64,000 bases of DNA from Nitrosomonas marina (lineage in GTDB: Bacteria > Pseudomonadota > Gammaproteobacteria > Burkholderiales > Nitrosomonadaceae): contig NZ_FOCP01000002.1 of NCBI RefSeq assembly GCF_900110145.1, positions 62,001-126,000 of the forward strand, written 5' to 3'. Position numbers and translations under genes: made by a program. Shown piece by piece: positions 28,690 through 36,686 of this stretch. The notes below the pieces were generated by a model. It was not told the origin of the DNA and did no database searches. It saw nothing but the letters and a program-made list of their open reading frames with translations. Within the stretch, counting starts at the first letter, position 1. Every line of letters begins with the position of its first letter.

Positions 28690-30006
28690 TTACACCGCAT
28701 TCAAAATTGTTTTGCTATGAGAGGTCAGTAGCGAAGGAAACGTAATTCGAAACGTAGTACCTTTGCCTACTTCACTTTCAACATTGATCTGCCAGCCATA
28801 ATGATTGCAGATTCGTTTGACAATCGGCAGCCCGATACCAAGCCCTTCTACATGCGTAGTGCCACGAAAAAAACGTTCAAATAATAATGGTAAAAATGCA
28901 GATTCGATACCCATTCCCGTATCGGTTATCGACAAACTCCCGTGGCCATATTCAACACGGATAAAACCCGTCTCGGTATACTGAATTGCGTTGCGCAGCA
29001 AATTGGTCATTGCTGTATGCAGCGCCTGGCGATTTAACAGGACAACCACATCTGGCGCGATATTGACAATAAACTTTAATTTTTTTCGGTGTATTTGTGG
29101 ATACAAAGGTTCAACGGCGTCATTCACGCATTCTGCGATCGCAACAGGCTCCATCACACCCAGCGCCTGTTCACGAGCAAGAAACAATAATGCCTGCAGC
29201 TGTTCGCCCATCCGTGTGGTAGCTGTTTCAATACGTTTAATTCTCATACGCACCTTGTCTGAAAGACCAGGTTCAGCATCCAGCAGTTCACAACTTGTTA
29301 AAATGGTTGTAATCGGCGTTCTCAATTCATGACTGATATTGGCAGTAAATTCCTGCTCTCTTTGCAGCATACGTCGTATCCTGTTCTGATAATCGTCCAG
29401 GGCAGACGCAAGTTGCGCAACTTCCTTATCCATGTCTGCCTGCATTAAAGGCACACCCTGCACATCACCCGGCGCAAGTAATTTAACACGTTCAGCCAGA
29501 TCTGTTACCTGTTTGACAAGAATTCCCGCCAAAACATAACCGACAACGAAAGCAATCGCGACAACAGCCACCCAGGACAACAAAATCAGCAAACGTAACT
29601 CACTCAGCCGCTGGTTATGTAATGCTATACGATATGCAACCAGAAATTTGACATCATCGATGGTCTGAACAAGAACGTGAATGTCCTCGAAATCATAGTA
29701 AATCCGGTGGTATCCGGTATTCAGTCCACGGTAATAGGAAGGGATCTGCAATTCATCATCGACATGATGTATGACATATCCTTTTAGATGTGAACCAATC
29801 TGGGAGTAAAAATCAGAATGCTTCCGATAGCGATGCACCAAATGATCCATTTCCATCTTGATCACTTGCCGGATATGCGCCTCTTCAATATTATCTGAAG
29901 CGATATACAGAATAACGCCGAGTGCACCTACTGTAATAATACAGAAATTCGCCAACGCGTTTGCAACACGCAGACGTAAACCATGTTCAATCCTGAGTTT
30001 GAGCAC
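28690..30006 (-). CDS. Sensor histidine kinase of OmpR-type system
   Basis: A 438-residue kinase. One hydrophobic helix near residues 15-40 and another near 145-170 flank a periplasmic domain of about 105 residues; a HAMP linker follows. The H-box has H226 in SHELRTPITT; the N-box (TNLLRNAIQY), G1 (DTGMGIE), F-box and G2 (GLGIGLPIVK) are complete. The start is GTG 30006, lying within the last codons of the response regulator gene (20-base overlap), so the two are translationally coupled. The signal is unknown. Confidence 0.92.
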   Translation of the reverse strand: MLKLRIEHGLRLRVANALANFCIITVGALGVILYIASDNIEEAHIRQVIKMEMDHLVHRYRKHSDFYSQIGSHLKGYVIHHVDDELQIPSYYRGLNTGYHRIYYDFEDIHVLVQTIDDVKFLVAYRIALHNQRLSELRLLILLSWVAVVAIAFVVGYVLAGILVKQVTDLAERVKLLAPGDVQGVPLMQADMDKEVAQLASALDDYQNRIRRMLQREQEFTANISHELRTPITTILTSCELLDAEPGLSDKVRMRIKRIETATTRMGEQLQALLFLAREQALGVMEPVAIAECVNDAVEPLYPQIHRKKLKFIVNIAPDVVVLLNRQALHTAMTNLLRNAIQYTETGFIRVEYGHGSLSITDTGMGIESAFLPLLFERFFRGTTHVEGLGIGLPIVKRICNHYGWQINVESEVGKGTTFRITFPSLLTSHSKTILNAV

Positions 30007-30676
30007 GAGAACTTAAGCAGTAACCGATACCGTGTACCGTTTCAATCGGGTCATAGCCACCGGCACGCAGCAGAGCACGTCGCAGCACGTGCATATGGCT
30101 GCGCAGCGTATCACTGGTCTCCTGCACATCCTCCCACGCTTCCGATTCCAACTCCTTGCGGCTGAATACACGACCGGGCTCACTCATCATTAATGCCAAT
30201 AACCGAATGCATTTTGGCGGCAGCTTGACGTCTTTATTCTCAAAACGTATTGAAAATGTCTTGGGATCGTAAGACAGACTGTCGACTTCGAGCAAGCGAC
30301 TTGCCATGCGTCCTGAATGACGTTTGTGCAGTGCATTCAGACGCGCTTCCACTTCTTTTAGGGCAAATGGTTTTACCAGATAATCATCAGCACCGTGCTC
30401 AAATCCGACCAGTTTGTCTTCGAGAGTATCACGGGCCGTCAGCATCAGTATCGGGGTATCGACGTTTGATTCCTGCCTCAGTTTTTGACACAGAGCAATA
30501 CCACTCATCCCCGGCAACCCCAGATCGAGCAAAATCGCATCGAACTGCTGAGTCACTGCCAAATGAAAGCCTAACGCCCCATCAGCAGCGGCATCCACGC
30601 TGTGGCCGCGAGACTCAAGAAAATCATACAGATTGGCGGCAATAGCCAAATCATCCTCAATAATCAAAATATGCAC
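29987..30676 (-). CDS. OmpR/PhoB-family response regulator
   Basis: A 229-residue DNA-binding regulator. The receiver has EDD at residues 7-9, the phosphorylation site D51 (LLDLGLPG), T in LTARD, and K in LVKPFAL. The C-terminal winged helix shows PKCIRLLALMMSEPGRVFSRKELE and a recognition helix region SDTLRSHMHVLRRAL. It is followed directly by its kinase. The gene starts 56 bases after hemE on the same strand, so partial read-through from hemE is possible. Target genes are unknown. Confidence 0.93.
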   Translation of the reverse strand: MHILIIEDDLAIAANLYDFLESRGHSVDAAADGALGFHLAVTQQFDAILLDLGLPGMSGIALCQKLRQESNVDTPILMLTARDTLEDKLVGFEHGADDYLVKPFALKEVEARLNALHKRHSGRMASRLLEVDSLSYDPKTFSIRFENKDVKLPPKCIRLLALMMSEPGRVFSRKELESEAWEDVQETSDTLRSHMHVLRRALLRAGGYDPIETVHGIGYCLSSRAQTQD

Positions 30677-30731
30677 TATGTCTGTTACCTTTTACTACCA
30701 TTACCAGACCGCTAATAACGTTTCACCAATA

Positions 30732-31799
30732 CTATGATGCACTATGAAATTTGCGGCTTAGTGTATGCACTGCTTCAACCAATGCACCAGCATGCTCAGG
30801 CGGTGTAAACTGGGAGATACCATGTCCCAGGTTAAATACGTGACCGCTCCCGCTGCCATAACTTGCTAATATTTTTTCAACTTCTTTGACGATGACCTGT
30901 GGCGAAGAAAATAATATCGATGGATCCAGGTTACCCTGCAAAGCCACCTTTTCACCAACCTGCTTGCGCGCTTCACCCATGTCAATCGTCCAGTCAAGGC
31001 CCACTGCATCACAACCGATATCCGCAATCGCTTTCAACCACAAGCCACCACCTTTGGTAAAAACGATGCAGGGAACACGCATACCTTCACTTTCCCGCTT
31101 GAGACCTTCAATGATTTGATGCATATAATGAAGAGAAAATTCCCGATACGCAGAATGTGACAGTGCGCCGCCCCAGGTATCAAAGATCATCACAGCCTGA
31201 GCTCCTGAATCAATCTGCGCATTCAAATACGCTGTTACGGCATGCGCATTCTTCTCCAGTATTTGATGCAGCAGTTCAGGTCTGTTATACAACATGGTTT
31301 TAATTTCGCGGAAATCCGTGCCGCCGCGTCCCTCGATCATATAGCAAGCGAGCGTAAACGGACTGCCGGAAAACCCGATTAACGGCACCCGATCATTCAG
31401 TGCCTTGCGTATCTCGGATACAGCATCCATTACATATTGCAATTCATCACCCGGGTCAGGTATTTTTAATGCCTGAATACTCGCTTCGTCGCGCAGCGGA
31501 CGCTCGAACATCGGTCCTTCACCCTGCGCAAAATAAAGGCCCAGTCCCATTGCATCCGGTATAGTCAGGATATCCGAAAATAATATGGCTGCATCTAACG
31601 GAAACCGGTCAAGCGGCTGTAAAGTCACCTCTGTCGCCAGTGCCGGCGTTTTGCACAAGGAGAGAAAATCACCAGCCCGGGCGCGTGTTTCATTATATTC
31701 GGGCAGGTAGCGTCCAGCCTGACGCATCATCCAGATGGGTGTGTATTCTATGGGTTGTTTGAGTAAAGCTCGTAAAAACGTATGGTTAGAAGTCTTCAT
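30732..31799 (-). CDS. hemE: Uroporphyrinogen decarboxylase
   Basis: Decarboxylates uroporphyrinogen III to coproporphyrinogen III in heme synthesis, in the cytosol. The signature [15 protein letters not shown] near residues 20-35 contains the substrate-binding arginines; the catalytic aspartate is in [12 protein letters not shown], and [16 protein letters not shown] and FNLGHGI are complete. Length 355 is standard. It is followed by the two-component pair on the same strand, but its own promoter would lie in the 420-base gap upstream. Confidence 0.96.
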   Translation of the reverse strand: MKTSNHTFLRALLKQPIEYTPIWMMRQAGRYLPEYNETRARAGDFLSLCKTPALATEVTLQPLDRFPLDAAILFSDILTIPDAMGLGLYFAQGEGPMFERPLRDEASIQALKIPDPGDELQYVMDAVSEIRKALNDRVPLIGFSGSPFTLACYMIEGRGGTDFREIKTMLYNRPELLHQILEKNAHAVTAYLNAQIDSGAQAVMIFDTWGGALSHSAYREFSLHYMHQIIEGLKRESEGMRVPCIVFTKGGGLWLKAIADIGCDAVGLDWTIDMGEARKQVGEKVALQGNLDPSILFSSPQVIVKEVEKILASYGSGSGHVFNLGHGISQFTPPEHAGALVEAVHTLSRKFHSAS

Positions 31800-32220
31800 G
31801 AATCCGTCTACACGATATATTTTTGTTATTTAATTATTAGTTATTATTATCTAGCAACACAGCTAAAAGTGTTTCCACGCTAATAGTTAGTTACTAGCGC
31901 AATTTAATTTATCCGTTCGACAACGAGTCACGAACATACGAAACAAACTTTCTTAAAAGCCAGCTATTCAAAGGCTTTATGATACCAGTGTATAAAGCAT
32001 AGGTACATTGACATTTTGACTAATACCCATACTATGGAGTCAATATACCTTGTTTTGCTCAGGTTTTCATTTCACTTCGGTATAAAAGCTATAGAATCTG
32101 ACATTATGCAATTGACAGAAACCAATGTTCGCTGCATTCGATCAGAATTATCAATATTTGATTGTTCTCGTTTTTTTGAAGACAACAGGTTTAACAACTT
32201 TAATAGCTGTGAAAATCCAC
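31800..32220. other. Divergent intergenic region, no gene seen
   Basis: About 420 AT-rich bases between hemE (minus) and the diguanylate cyclase (plus). If the cyclase starts at 32125 instead of 32221, the gap shrinks to 325 bases. No clear promoter, RNA gene or repeat was recognised. Confidence 0.45.
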
Positions 32221-33576
32221 ATGGATTCCTTCGGTCACCAATTAGAACAGCAAAATAACGAACACCTGTCTGGGCTTTTTTTTGCACAGATTGCTTGCGT
32301 GGTTTTTGCGGGTGGTATCGCCATTGTCACGCTGTGTGGCTGGATGGTACCTGCCATTGCTTCAAAACTGCCTGATGGCTGGTGGTTGATGACCCAAAAT
32401 ACCGCGTTATCCATCTTGATCAGTGCATTCGCCATCATATTGATCCGAAACGACTCGAATATTCTGGTTATCCGATTTTGCGGGCTCGCTGTTATCATTT
32501 TCACAACGTTCGCATTATATGGCTACATCAACGGCCAGTCGATTGCCTTTGAATCAATCAAAATACAGGGTAATTTGACAGAACTATCCGACCAAGTGCC
32601 CATACACAGCATTATTTTCTTCTATTTGTATGGCGCTTCAATCATCGTTGCGAAAAAAGAAAAGAATCAGAAACATTGTAATAACGCTCGTGATTTTTTA
32701 ACGCTGCTGTTGATTGGAATGGTACTGGTTATCTTCTCAGGATATCTTTTTTCAGCTACAAGTTTATATAGCCACTCTACTGAAACACTTGTTTCATATC
32801 ATACTTTTGTTTGTATGTGTTTATTGACATTCACGAACTTTGTTCGCGGTGTTGACGGTGGAATATTCTCATTATTCCTGGGTTCCGGAATCGGAAGCTA
32901 CACAGCCAGAGTAGCTTTGCCATGGGCGATAATGGGTCCATTTTTTGTTATCAGTGCCATTAACTATTTTTGGGACCCAAGGGGCGCTTCTCAAGAAATT
33001 CAAATTGCATTATCGGCAACCCTGTTATCACTCATGTTCTTTTTTATCATTTTATGGTTATCCAACAAAATCAGTCACCTGGAAAATGATTTGCGCACAC
33101 TCGCACTGACCGACGAAATGACCGGTCTTTATAACCTCCGTGCTTTTTCCATTTTGGGAAAACAGGCTTTCCTGGAAAGCCTGCGTAACAACACTATACT
33201 GACATTGCTGTATTTTGATCTGGACGGATTAAAAAAAATCAATGACACTCAGGGACATCAGGTCGGTTCTGATATGATTATTGAATTTGCAAATCTATTG
33301 AAGACGAATTTTCGCCGTAATGAAACTATAGCCCGAATTGGCGGTGATGAATTTGTTGTACTGAGCAAGAATCAAGAAGTAGACACAGCAGCAAAAAGAC
33401 TGGCAGACGCCGTCAATGCTGCTAACGCTCGTAATAATAAACGCTACCGCATCAGTTACAGCGAAGGAAAGATAATCGGGAAAGCAGAAAATTTTGGTTC
33501 CCTGGATGATTTGCTAACTCAGGCGGATGTGTTGATGTATGAAAATAAAAAAAGAAAAAAGCTCGTATCTTCATAA
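32221..33576 (+). CDS. Membrane-bound GGDEF diguanylate cyclase
   Basis: A 451-residue protein that would make cyclic di-GMP. Residues about 10-285 contain eight or so hydrophobic helices, a membrane sensor of unknown ligand. The GGDEF domain fills the last 165 residues: DEMTGLYNLRAF, DLDGLKKINDTQGH, and the intact active loop GGDEF at 374-378. No inhibitory RxxD site is obvious just upstream of the loop. ATG 32221 is listed; ATG 32125 would add 32 hydrophobic residues and cannot be excluded. No EAL domain. Confidence 0.9.
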   Translation: MDSFGHQLEQQNNEHLSGLFFAQIACVVFAGGIAIVTLCGWMVPAIASKLPDGWWLMTQNTALSILISAFAIILIRNDSNILVIRFCGLAVIIFTTFALYGYINGQSIAFESIKIQGNLTELSDQVPIHSIIFFYLYGASIIVAKKEKNQKHCNNARDFLTLLLIGMVLVIFSGYLFSATSLYSHSTETLVSYHTFVCMCLLTFTNFVRGVDGGIFSLFLGSGIGSYTARVALPWAIMGPFFVISAINYFWDPRGASQEIQIALSATLLSLMFFFIILWLSNKISHLENDLRTLALTDEMTGLYNLRAFSILGKQAFLESLRNNTILTLLYFDLDGLKKINDTQGHQVGSDMIIEFANLLKTNFRRNETIARIGGDEFVVLSKNQEVDTAAKRLADAVNAANARNNKRYRISYSEGKIIGKAENFGSLDDLLTQADVLMYENKKRKKLVSS

Positions 33577-33632
33577 ATCGAAGTTCTGCAATCCATTCCA
33601 TTTATACACTGTACTCTAAGCGTTGTTATCAG

Positions 33633-33767
33633 TTACAACTCAATACGGATTCGCTCGATAACATCCTTGACGAGTTCCAGCTCATCGATCAACTCTACAA
33701 TCCTGCTATCCGGTATCAAGCCATCTGCAACATCATCTATATCTTCTACAAAGCACTCTGTATTCAT
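33633..33767 (-). CDS. Small acidic protein of 44 residues, function unknown
   Basis: A short gene found by reading the gap. It has an excellent ribosome site, GGAGGTGAAC, with the ATG a few bases later at 33767. The 44 residues begin MNTECFVEDIDDVADGL, are strongly acidic, and end in an amphipathic helix with regular hydrophobic spacing (VELIDELELVKDVIERI). There is no membrane segment or signal peptide. The charged helix looks like a dimerising or partner-binding segment. I do not recognise a family. Confidence 0.6.
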   Translation of the reverse strand: MNTECFVEDIDDVADGLIPDSRIVELIDELELVKDVIERIRIEL

Positions 33768-34158
33768 TGCAGTTCACCTCCGCAATTATTGACTAAATTG
33801 AAGTGATATTAAATCGTAAATTTTCTTGAATACAAAGCAAAGACACGTTTCGCTTTACCCCATATTTCTGAAAATAGAAGATACAGAACCTTTACGATGA
33901 CCTGACAAATAGTCAAAATGACAACTGGTACTGTCAATCAGCCTGTGAAACAATATGACCGGAGCCGTAATCGAAAAACCAGATTAACGGATTGATAATA
34001 TTAATTATTATATTTTTAAAAAATAAAACACCATCAGATTTTCAAACTGCCAGACAAAACATGCGTCTTTACTAATAGGGGATTATTTATTTTGTCCGGC
34101 CAATTTGTCAGTTTTACCTGTATTGAATGGCATTGCCGAAAACTAAGCAAAAGAATTT
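33768..34158. other. AT-rich intergenic gap
   Basis: About 390 AT-rich bases between the 44-residue gene and the charged-helix gene, both on minus. No gene, RNA or strong hairpin was recognised. The promoter of the 44-residue gene must lie at its left end. Confidence 0.45.
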
Positions 34159-34455
34159 TTATCTGTACATTTCCCGCTCATGCTCTAAGCGTTCCCGTTC
34201 CAATTCATCGAAATACTTACTTTCTTCACGTTGCATTTCTTCATAGTGTTTACGCTGCTCTCGCTCTATTTCCTCATAGTGTTTTCGCCTTTCTTTTTCC
34301 AATTCATGTTCCCGCTTCATCCATTCACGTTCATTTTTCATGTGTTCTTTGCGGTGCTCCCATTCGTCCTTACATGGGGAATCTGCAAGTGTGATTGAAG
34401 ATGAAACAATTAACAGTACTGTGCAACCTGCAATAAAATAATTCATTCTGTTCAT
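34159..34455 (-). CDS. Exported charged-helix repeat protein, function unknown
   Basis: A 98-residue protein. A signal peptide covers residues 1-24 (hydrophobic core FIAGCTVLLIVSSS, probable cleavage after ITLA). The mature part is almost wholly Glu, Arg, Lys and His with a repeating unit of about 11-12 residues: REQRKHYEEMQ, then REESKYFDELE, with REHELEK-like units before. The alternating i/i+4 opposite charges predict a single stable alpha-helix or coiled coil in the periplasm. One cysteine stands just after cleavage (SPCKDEW). Possible metal or envelope structural role; no family recognised. Two in-frame ATGs (34455, 34446) are possible. Confidence 0.7.
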   Translation of the reverse strand: MNRMNYFIAGCTVLLIVSSSITLADSPCKDEWEHRKEHMKNEREWMKREHELEKERRKHYEEIEREQRKHYEEMQREESKYFDELERERLEHEREMYR

Positions 34456-34599
34456 CTATCATTCTTCAATTGATAAGTATAAGGTCATTTGATGATAGTA
34501 ATTGCTTGCAACTGAATTTGGGCTGAATAAAAGACATAGAGTGTATCTATCAGCAATCAGCCAATGACCATTTGATGGATTGTTTATATTCTACTCATG

Positions 34600-34621
34600 A
34601 AAAAATAAGCCGTGAGCGGCT
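34600..34621 (-). terminator. Rho-independent terminator of the secreted protein gene
   Basis: On the minus strand, stem AGCCG with loop CTCA and CGGCT is followed by TATTTTTT. It lies 8 bases beyond the stop codon at 34629 of the secreted protein gene. Stem, loop and T-run are all canonical. Confidence 0.8.
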
Positions 34622-34628
34622 GTTTAAG

Positions 34629-35294
34629 TCAGAATCCACCGCCAATTTCTCTCACAACACCATAATGATCAACCAAACAAAGACCTGGTGGGACATTGTT
34701 GAAAAAAGCACCACAAGCACTTGGTGGGCTTTGCTGCCCCGGTGGTAATTCAGGGTTCCAGATACGGCACTCCCCGGGAGGGGGCAAATGTCCGGGAGGA
34801 TTTTCAGGAAAGTCACAAGCCGAGCCGGAATGAACGACGGGGCAAGCAAAACCAACAATATTTCCAGTCAAATAACTGGGCTCAAATGTCTGAAGTTCGG
34901 GATTGTAAACTTGGCTAATTCGGGAGAAATCACCTTCCAACGTTTCCGGTATCAAGTTCACATGATAGGTGTCATTACCCAAATGCCAAGTAGATAAAAG
35001 ATTCATGCGCCAAATATTGTTTATCAACTCAGCATTACCACCTACGGGCAGTGCATCGGCAGATGTTTCCAGTGTACCCAAAACTGTGATGTGATTGTCT
35101 CTCATGTTGTCCACTCCCATTCTGAGTACACCTTCCTTGATTTCAACTGGTTGACCATCAAGTACAGCATTAACAGTCATTACCAAGCATACTTGCCCCA
35201 AATAACTCGAAGCAACGGCTTGATTAAATGGTTTCAGAAACAGCCCAGTCAGCAATACAAAGCTTCCTGCAAAAAATGTTCTGTAATTTAACAT
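34629..35294 (-). CDS. Secreted protein with Cys/Pro-rich C-terminus, function unknown
   Basis: A 221-residue protein with a signal peptide (FFAGSFVLLTGLFL and cleavage near AVASS). The mature part has a beta-like region, then a C-terminal stretch of about 75 residues rich in Pro, Gly and Cys (NPPGHLPPPGEC, PELPPGQQSPPSAC). Six or so cysteines after residue 30 suggest disulfides. The start ATG 35294 is fixed by the strong ribosome site GGAGGAAACA. The same frame is open upstream into an IS3 transposase remnant, which makes a false 357-residue fusion; the ribosome site and signal peptide show the true start. Terminated at 34600-34621. Confidence 0.78.
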   Translation of the reverse strand: MLNYRTFFAGSFVLLTGLFLKPFNQAVASSYLGQVCLVMTVNAVLDGQPVEIKEGVLRMGVDNMRDNHITVLGTLETSADALPVGGNAELINNIWRMNLLSTWHLGNDTYHVNLIPETLEGDFSRISQVYNPELQTFEPSYLTGNIVGFACPVVHSGSACDFPENPPGHLPPPGECRIWNPELPPGQQSPPSACGAFFNNVPPGLCLVDHYGVVREIGGGF

Positions 35295-35394
35295 TATTGT
35301 TTCCTCCCCCTGTCCGATTAATGAGCAGAATTCTTTACTTATTTTTTGCTTTACAATAGCCGAAAAAGATTTACATCTGATTCTGTTCCGGTCA

Positions 35395-36092
35395 AGTCGA
35401 ACCGGACACTTCAATCTGAGACATTTCATATTGACCGTAGACATTCCGCAACCTGCCGTGTGTAACCGGTCATTGCTGAAATATCGAATATAATCTGCCA
35501 GATCCTTTTTCATAGGATTCCATGTTAGCTGCGCCACTTTGAAAATCCAATCATGCTTCAAGTTACCGAAGAACCGTTCAACGACGGCATTATCCCAACA
35601 CGCGCCTACGCTGCCCATCGAAATCCGGATACCATAGGCGACCTGTAATATTCGATAAAAACAGCTGGTATACTGTGAGCGGCAATCGCTATGAAAAAAC
35701 AATCCAGGCTTTGGTTGACACAGGTTAATTGCTTTCCATCAATGCCTTGCAGACCAAGTCTTTTGTCAGGCGCCTGCGATGTACCACCCCACGATGCGGC
35801 GGAAGTATAAACCCATCACAATCACCAGATACATTCAGCCTTCATTTGTGCGCAGATAGGTGATGTCTCCAGACCAGACTTCGTCCTTACCAGCGGGATT
35901 GAACTTCCGGTTGAGCAAGTCGTCAACAACCGCATCACTTTGTTTCCGTTTCGTCGTCACTTTGAAAGCAACACGCTGCCGAACTTTCAGATTTAATCGG
36001 CGCATTAGTGTACGGGTACGATACCGGCCAATGTGGAAACCTTCTTCACACAGTTTCCTAAATAATTTCCGACCGCCAAGACTGTTTCTGCT
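35395..36092 (-). pseudogene. Degenerate IS3-family transposase (OrfB) remnant
   Basis: Read on minus, residues like SRNSLGGRKLFRKL, GFHIGRYRTRTLMRRLNLKV and FNPAGKDEVWSGDITYLRT are the HTH_21 and start of the rve integrase core of IS3/IS150-group transposases. After a stop at 35835 the frame continues as YLVIVMGLYFRRIVGW, is broken again by stops between 35703 and 35830, and resumes at 35702 with FFHSDCRSQYTS, ACWDNAVVERFFGNLKHDW, the core's second Asp and the Glu. So most of OrfB is present but broken by several stops and at least one frameshift. OrfA was not seen. It is inactive. The C-terminal boundary near 35395 is approximate. Confidence 0.85.
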
Positions 36093-36227
36093 TTCCTTGA
36101 TGGCTTTTCTGTTTTCCCATCCTGTCTTCGTCATAATGAGGATGTCATCCATATATCGGGTGTAGTAACAGTTTTTCTTCTGGCTGAACAAGTCATCCAA
36201 TACGTCTAGATAATCCAGCAGCGTCAC
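36093..36227 (-). pseudogene. Reverse transcriptase fragment (YMDD motif)
   Basis: About 45 codons that read in one frame into the IS3 remnant, and have the reverse-transcriptase palm motif: NCYYTRYMDDILIMTKT, with Y25-M-D-D28 and the following KT...W region, as in bacterial group II intron, retron-like or unclassified reverse transcriptases. Both ends are cut: upstream it abuts an integrase remnant in another frame, downstream it is joined to SRNSLGG of the transposase. It cannot function. Type of RT is not decidable from this length. Confidence 0.7.
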
Positions 36228-36285
36228 TTATTTTGTCAGGTTTATCTTTAGGTTTGGCCAGACGCGCTGCAATATCTGTCAGCAT
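36193..36285 (-). pseudogene. N-terminal remnant of a second tyrosine integrase
   Basis: The minus frame from ATG 36285 reads MLTDIAARLAKPKDKPDK then ISDAAG before running out at a stop near 36193. This matches the start of DUF4102-type (P4-like) tyrosine integrases, whose N-terminus is usually like MLTDxxxRxAKPKDKPYKLxDxxGL. Only some 24 codons survive; the rest was replaced by the reverse transcriptase/IS3 debris. It begins about 150 bases from the displaced tRNA-Leu fragment and reads away from it, the normal place for an integrase of an island in that tRNA. Confidence 0.65.
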
Positions 36286-36437
36286 TTGGTGGCACATCAC
36301 TAATCAGAAGCAAAGAGCACCAACAAATTGATGGTACGTCAAAAGATTTTATGCGATGTTATGAGGCGTGGGATAGTCCATAAAACTCAATAAATACAAT
36401 AAATTTGTTCTTATATGAGGTTTTATGAAACTCAAAA

Positions 36438-36498
36438 TTGGTGCCCGGGGCCGGAGTCGAACCGGCACGGACGCAATGTCCGAGGGATTTTAAGTCCC
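36438..36498 (-). repeat. Left attachment site: displaced 3' fragment of tRNA-Leu
   Basis: Sixty-one bases identical to 48379-48439, covering the tRNA-Leu 3' half from the anticodon arm through the encoded CCA. Outside, at 36499, the sequence diverges from the intact tRNA, so this is a fragment and not a gene. It marks one end of the island. A frame at 36359-36553 that crosses it is not coding. Confidence 0.92.
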
Positions 36499-36636
36499 CT
36501 TCAGACTGTATTTTCCTGTGTTGATCCACATTCAAAAAATCCCTGATTATCATTGAATATAAACACTTTTACAAAATACGTGTTTTTATGCGCGTTGATC
36601 GGTAATTGTTAAAATTGATAAAATTTGCTTACAATA

Positions 36637-36656
36637 TGCTTACAAATATCGTTACA
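36637..36656 (+). repeat. Inner-edge 20-mer, possible integrase arm site (left)
   Basis: TGCTTACAAAT-AT-CGTTACA, 139 bases inside the left repeat and 31 bases before the integrase ATG. It matches 48291-48310 at 18 of 20 positions. A partial copy (TTTGCTTACAA) lies just before at 36624-36634. The repeated TTACA core and position suggest binding by the integrase; this is inference. Confidence 0.5.
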
Positions 36657-36686
36657 AAAGTTTCAAGGGATTAATCTGGGGATTTT

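Noticed and set aside
36359..36553. Minus open frame across the tRNA-Leu fragment
   Set aside because: It is an artefact of the open reading through tRNA sequence.
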